9,682 nt of DNA from an uncultured Bryobacterales bacterium. Lineage in GTDB: Bacteria; Acidobacteriota; Terriglobia; Bryobacterales; UBA6623. Every line of letters starts with the position of its first letter. The stretch's first letter is position 1. Position numbers and translations under genes: made by a program. Below the pieces are notes generated by a model. The model searched no databases. It was not told the DNA's origin and saw only the letters and a program-made list of their open reading frames with translations. Shown here piece by piece: positions 6,369 through 9,682 of the stretch. Location: the NCBI GenBank assembly GCA_946887065.1, contig CAMPKL010000087.1, forward strand, positions 1-9,682. Direction: 5' to 3'.

Positions 6369-7391
6369 ATGGATCCATTTGCCACACGCCGTCTCGGCAA
6401 GACCGAGCTCCAACTGCCAGTGTTTGGGTTCGGCGCGGCGCCTCTGGGCGACTTGTTTACCCGCATCACCGACCCAGACGCTGCAACGATGTTGGAGACC
6501 GCCTGGCATGCCGGCGTCCGCTACTACGACACGGCCCCTCTCTATGGACGCGGCCAGAGCGAGCATCGGCTAGGGCGCTGTCTCTACACGAAGCCGCGCG
6601 AGCAAATGCTGATCTCGACCAAAGTCGGACGTTTACTTAAGCCGCCCATTCGCCGCGACGTCTTTGACTGGGGCATGTGGTCCGGCGGTTTACAGTTCGA
6701 CGAAGTCTACGACTACAGCTACGACGGCATCATGCGCTCTTATGAGGACAGCCTGCAGCGCCTGGGCATCAACAAGGTCGACCTGCTGCTGGTCCACGAT
6801 CTTGACTGGCGCAACCACCGCACCGATGCGTCGGTAGATGCTTACCTCGTTCAACTCAAAACAAGCGGCTGGCGCGCTCTGCGGCAGCTCAAGGAGTCGG
6901 GCGAGATTGCCGGCATCGGCGCCGGCGTCAACGACATGGGCACCATGCCGCGCTTCCTTGACTTGGTCGATATCGACTTTTTCCTCGTGGCGGCTCGCTA
7001 CACCTTGATCGATCAGCGCACTCTGGACGCCGAGTTCCCCCAGCTGGAGAAGAACGACGTGGGCGTCATCATCGGCGCTCCTTTCGGTTCGGGCATCCTA
7101 GCCACCGGAGCCGTTGCCGGAGCGAAGTACAACTACGAGAACGCAGAAGGCGACGTCGTCGAATTGGTTCGCAAAATCGAGGCGGTTTGCGCGCGTCACA
7201 GCACGCCGTTAATTGCGGCCGCGCTGCAGTTCGTTTTTGGACACCCGCTGGTCGCCAGCGTTATCCCCGGCGCTTACACCGCCGAACAGGTGACCTCCAA
7301 CATTGCGCACATGCAGCGCGAGATTCCCGCGGATCTTTGGGCCGAGCTCAAGCACGAGAAACTTCTGCGCGAAGATGCGCCGACTCCCTAG
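6369..7391 (+). CDS. Aldo/keto reductase, D-threo-aldose 1-dehydrogenase / pyridoxal 4-dehydrogenase type
   Basis: A 340-aa cytoplasmic NAD(P)-dependent (beta/alpha)8-barrel oxidoreductase. The catalytic tetrad is intact: D54 and Y59 in RYYDTAPLYGRGQSEHRLG, K85 in LISTKVGR, and H143 in LLLVHDLD. The N-terminal RRLGKTELQLPVFGFGAAPLG and the insertion around 92-120 (RDVFDWGMWSGG... YDYSYDGIMRS) are characteristic of the branch that includes fucose/D-threo-aldose dehydrogenase and pyridoxal 4-dehydrogenase. This suggests oxidation of a sugar to its lactone more than a general carbonyl reduction. The start has AGGAATAGG just upstream, overlapping the stop of the preceding esterase gene. The neighbouring acetylesterase fits a carbohydrate-degradation role. 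Exact substrate is unknown. Confidence 0.93.
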   Translation: MDPFATRRLGKTELQLPVFGFGAAPLGDLFTRITDPDAATMLETAWHAGVRYYDTAPLYGRGQSEHRLGRCLYTKPREQMLISTKVGRLLKPPIRRDVFDWGMWSGGLQFDEVYDYSYDGIMRSYEDSLQRLGINKVDLLLVHDLDWRNHRTDASVDAYLVQLKTSGWRALRQLKESGEIAGIGAGVNDMGTMPRFLDLVDIDFFLVAARYTLIDQRTLDAEFPQLEKNDVGVIIGAPFGSGILATGAVAGAKYNYENAEGDVVELVRKIEAVCARHSTPLIAAALQFVFGHPLVASVIPGAYTAEQVTSNIAHMQREIPADLWAELKHEKLLREDAPTP

Positions 7392-7411
7392 GCACGATAC
7401 CCTCGAACCAG

Positions 7412-9262
7412 ATGCAGGGGAATCCATCGCCGCTGAGCCCGGCCCGCGAGTATGAACGCCGTCTGGAACTCAGGCGTTTGTCTTTAGCCGAGTGCGAGAA
7501 GCGCTACCGCACGCTCGGGAATCTGCGCGTCGTGGTCGTCTTCGCCGCGATCGCCATCACCTATCTCGCCGTCGCCCGTCATGCGCTGTCCAGTTGGTGG
7601 CTGCTAGCGCCCTTCGCGGCATATCTGGCACTCGGTTTCCTGTTGGACCGAACCAATCGGGCGACCGACCGCGTCAACCGTGCGATCGAGTTCTATAAAC
7701 AAGCGAGCGCCCGGCTTGAGAACCGATGGGCGGGCTTGGGCGAGACGGGAGAACGATTCCTGGACGACCGCCATCTCTATGGCGCCGACCTGGACGTCTT
7801 CGGGTCCGGCTCCCTGTTTGAGCTGGTCTGTACCGCTCGCACCCGCATGGGCGAGGACACCTTGGCCGCATGGCTGAGCGGTCCCTCGGATCTTGAGACG
7901 ATTCAGTCCCGCCAAGGCGCCATCGAGGAACTCGCGCCCAAGCTCGATCTCCGCGAAGATCTGGCGCTGCTTGGCGAGACCGCCGGCGCCGGCGTCCACC
8001 CGGAGCATCTGGCTGCATGGGGTTCCCGCCGCGCCGTGCTGGAGGCAGACTGGTTTCGGCTCGCGGCCTACGTCATCTCCTGCTTCGGCGCGGTCGCCGC
8101 CGTGGCTGTCGTGGCCTACCTGTTGGGAGCGGCGGATCTCGTCGCCCTACCCGAGCGCACCATGGCTTTGCTGCGCCTTTACGTGGCTGTCGTCGGGATC
8201 GTGATCATCGCCGTCATCGCCAAGTTCCGAAAGCGTACCCACCAAGTCATCGAAGAGGTGAAAGAAGCTTCCCACGACCTGGGCCTTCTCGCCGAGGTCT
8301 TGCAACGCATCGAAGGCGAGCAGTTTACGTCCGCTTATCTCCAGCAAATGCGCGCCGCGCTCGACGTCGACGGTGAGTCACCTTCGGCAAGGGTCGACAA
8401 GCTGCGCCGGTTGGTCGATCGGCTAGAGACACGCAACAACCAGATTTTCGGGCTGATCGCGCCGCTGCTGCTGTGGGATCTCCACTGCGCCTATGCGATT
8501 GAGAACTGGCGCAAGACCTCCGGCCCAGCGCTGCAACGGTGGCTGGGCGCGGTGGGCCAAATCGAGGCGGTGTCGTCTTTAGCGGGCTTCCGATTCGATC
8601 GACCGACTTACGTCTATCCCGAACTCGTCGAAAGCAGTCAACCCCTGGTCGACGGCCAGGCCCTCGCCCATCCGCTGCTGCCCGCGGACGGCGCTGTCCC
8701 CAACGATGTGCATCTCGGCGGCGAGCCGGACGTCATCATCGTCAGCGGCTCCAATATGTCCGGCAAGAGTACCCTGCTGCGCACGATCGGCATCAATGTC
8801 GTGCTCGCTCAGGCCGGCGCTCCCGTTCGCGCCGCCAAGCTGCGGCTCACTCCTTTAACCGTCGCCGCTTCGATTCGGGTTACTGATTCTTTGCGGGAGG
8901 GCGCTTCGCGTTTCTATGCGGAGATCACCCGTTTACGAGGCATCGTCGACGCGGCCAACGGCCAGCCGCCCGTGTTGTTTCTGCTGGACGAGTTCTTGCA
9001 CGGCACCAACTCCCACGACCGAAGGATTGGCGCGGAGGCGATCGTCAAGGGCTTGGTGGAGAAGGGCGCGATCGGCCTACTGACGACTCACGACCTGGCG
9101 CTTGCCCACATTGCCGAGACCCTCGGCCCGCGCGGCCGGAACGTTCACTTCGAAGATCACCTCGAAGGCGGCAAGATGGTTTTCGATTACAAGATGCGGC
9201 CAGGCATTGTCGAAAAGAGCAACGCCCTGCCGCTCATGCGTTCCATTGGTCTAGACGTCTAG
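7412..9262 (+). CDS. Membrane-anchored MutS-like ATPase
   Basis: A 616-aa protein with a MutS-type ATPase domain at its C-terminus (about 415-616). Walker A is GSNMSGKST (446-454), an ABC-like signature segment is DSLREGASRFYAE (492-504), Walker B is VLFLLDE (521-527), a D-loop-like GTNSHDR follows (531-537), and the switch histidine is H560 in TTHD. The N-terminal half is unlike repair MutS. Four hydrophobic helices occur in two pairs (about 36-56, 62-79, 216-238, 255-271) with helical lever-like segments between and after them. There is no mismatch-reading domain with its FxE motif and no C-terminal Smr domain, so it is neither MutS1 nor MutS2. The ATG at 7412, 20 nt after the aldo/keto reductase stop, was chosen; the longer open frame upstream is an overlap with that gene. 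The Shine-Dalgarno is weak. Related proteins are often labelled mismatch repair proteins, but with membrane segments and no mismatch domain that role is doubtful. Function unknown. Confidence 0.9.
   Translation: MQGNPSPLSPAREYERRLELRRLSLAECEKRYRTLGNLRVVVVFAAIAITYLAVARHALSSWWLLAPFAAYLALGFLLDRTNRATDRVNRAIEFYKQASARLENRWAGLGETGERFLDDRHLYGADLDVFGSGSLFELVCTARTRMGEDTLAAWLSGPSDLETIQSRQGAIEELAPKLDLREDLALLGETAGAGVHPEHLAAWGSRRAVLEADWFRLAAYVISCFGAVAAVAVVAYLLGAADLVALPERTMALLRLYVAVVGIVIIAVIAKFRKRTHQVIEEVKEASHDLGLLAEVLQRIEGEQFTSAYLQQMRAALDVDGESPSARVDKLRRLVDRLETRNNQIFGLIAPLLLWDLHCAYAIENWRKTSGPALQRWLGAVGQIEAVSSLAGFRFDRPTYVYPELVESSQPLVDGQALAHPLLPADGAVPNDVHLGGEPDVIIVSGSNMSGKSTLLRTIGINVVLAQAGAPVRAAKLRLTPLTVAASIRVTDSLREGASRFYAEITRLRGIVDAANGQPPVLFLLDEFLHGTNSHDRRIGAEAIVKGLVEKGAIGLLTTHDLALAHIAETLGPRGRNVHFEDHLEGGKMVFDYKMRPGIVEKSNALPLMRSIGLDV
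9251..9262. repeat. 12-bp perfect palindrome over the stop codon of the MutS-like gene
   Basis: CTAGACGTCTAG is its own reverse complement and covers the last three sense codons plus the TAG stop. It abuts the 8-nt gap to the convergent histidine kinase gene. A further small stem, GGCA-TCAT-TGCC (9267-9278), lies across the kinase stop. Neither has a clear T-tract, so a shared terminator is possible but weakly supported. Confidence 0.4.
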
Positions 9263-9270
9263 CATTGGCA

Positions 9271-9682
9271 TCATTGCCGGTTGTTTGCCGCTCCGGCGGG
9301 TTCAATCGGCAGACGGATAATGAAGACGGAGCCCTGGCCGGGCTCGCTTTCGACGTTGATCGAGCCGTTGTGTTTTTTGACGATGACGGTATGAGCCAGA
9401 GAGAGACCTTGGCCAGTGCCCTTGCCGACTTGTTTGGTCGTAAAGAAGGGTTCGAAGACGCGCTCCTTGACCTCGGGGCTCATGCCGGGACCGTTGTCAG
9501 AGACGCGAATTTCGATCTCGCCGTCGAGTGAACGAGTGGCGATGCGAATCAGCTTCTTCTCTCCACTGTCCAACACGCTTCCGGCGATTGCCTGCGCCGC
9601 GTTGACGTTGAGGTTGATGATGACCTGATTCAAAGCCCCTAGGTTGCATTTCAACTGCGGCTGTTCCGGGTCCAGGTCCGTC
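9271..9682 (-). CDS. Sensor histidine kinase, C-terminal ATPase domain only (5' part outside window)
   Basis: About 136 C-terminal residues are visible; the frame stays open to the window edge. This is a GHKL/HATPase_c domain with all nucleotide-binding boxes: N box (INLNVNAAQAI), G1 box (SDNGPGM), F box (VFEPFFTTK), G2 box (GKGTGQGLSLAH), and the final GSINVESEPGQGSVFIIRLP strand pair. The G2 form is common in PAS/hybrid-type kinases. There is no receiver domain after the ATPase domain; the protein ends at AANNRQ. The first ATG-like codon in this part is not a true start, because the upstream frame (residues DLDPEQPQL) continues the usual kinase consensus. The dimerisation/His domain and any sensor lie beyond the window, so the signal is unknown. 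It converges on the MutS-like gene with 8 nt between stops. Confidence 0.93.
   Translation of the reverse strand, partial: TDLDPEQPQLKCNLGALNQVIINLNVNAAQAIAGSVLDSGEKKLIRIATRSLDGEIEIRVSDNGPGMSPEVKERVFEPFFTTKQVGKGTGQGLSLAHTVIVKKHNGSINVESEPGQGSVFIIRLPIEPAGAANNRQ

Noticed and set aside
7187..7411. N-terminal extension of the MutS-like protein by 75 residues
   Set aside because: It overlaps the end of the aldo/keto reductase gene in another frame and has an Arg/His-rich shadow composition. The ATG at 7412 gives a normal start.

Overview
The window is a GC-rich bacterial chromosomal segment that reads as ordinary, tightly packed coding DNA. No tRNA, rRNA, CRISPR array, insertion sequence or attachment site was seen. 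The outer-membrane TonB-dependent receptor shows that the organism is Gram-negative. A lipoprotein SASA esterase, a membrane MutS-like ATPase and a PiuC-type hydroxylase together would suit an acidobacterium of the Bryobacterales/Solibacter type. That placement is inferred from gene style only and is not proven.

Left block (1-4590, minus strand): an iron/siderophore uptake operon read from right to left. It contains a promoter-like site, a leader of about 190 nt with several hairpins, a Fiu/PiuA-type TonB-dependent siderophore receptor with an N-terminal STN domain, a PiuC/YbiX Fe(II)/2-oxoglutarate hydroxylase, and a PepSY-TM inner-membrane protein cut by the window edge. Gaps of 17 and 14 nt make co-transcription very likely. 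The proposed logic is that the receptor imports the ferric catecholate, and the inner-membrane PepSY protein may reduce or release the iron. The hydroxylase acts on an unknown substrate.

Middle (4591-5451, minus strand): a YpfJ-type neutral zinc metallopeptidase, transcribed in the same direction as the iron operon but separated from it by the 283-nt leader/promoter region.

Right block (5556-9262, plus strand): a three-gene cluster with gaps of 9 and 20 nt. It encodes a SASA-domain carbohydrate esterase lipoprotein, an aldo/keto reductase of the sugar/pyridoxal dehydrogenase type, and a membrane-anchored MutS-like ATPase. A histidine kinase C-terminus (minus strand) converges on it, leaving 8 nt between stop codons.

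The points most worth a second look are the structured leader of the receptor gene, with a possible ECF-type -35 element beside a sigma70-like promoter; the membrane-embedded MutS-like ATPase; and two strong inverted repeats inside coding sequence, one in the hydroxylase and one in the PepSY linker.
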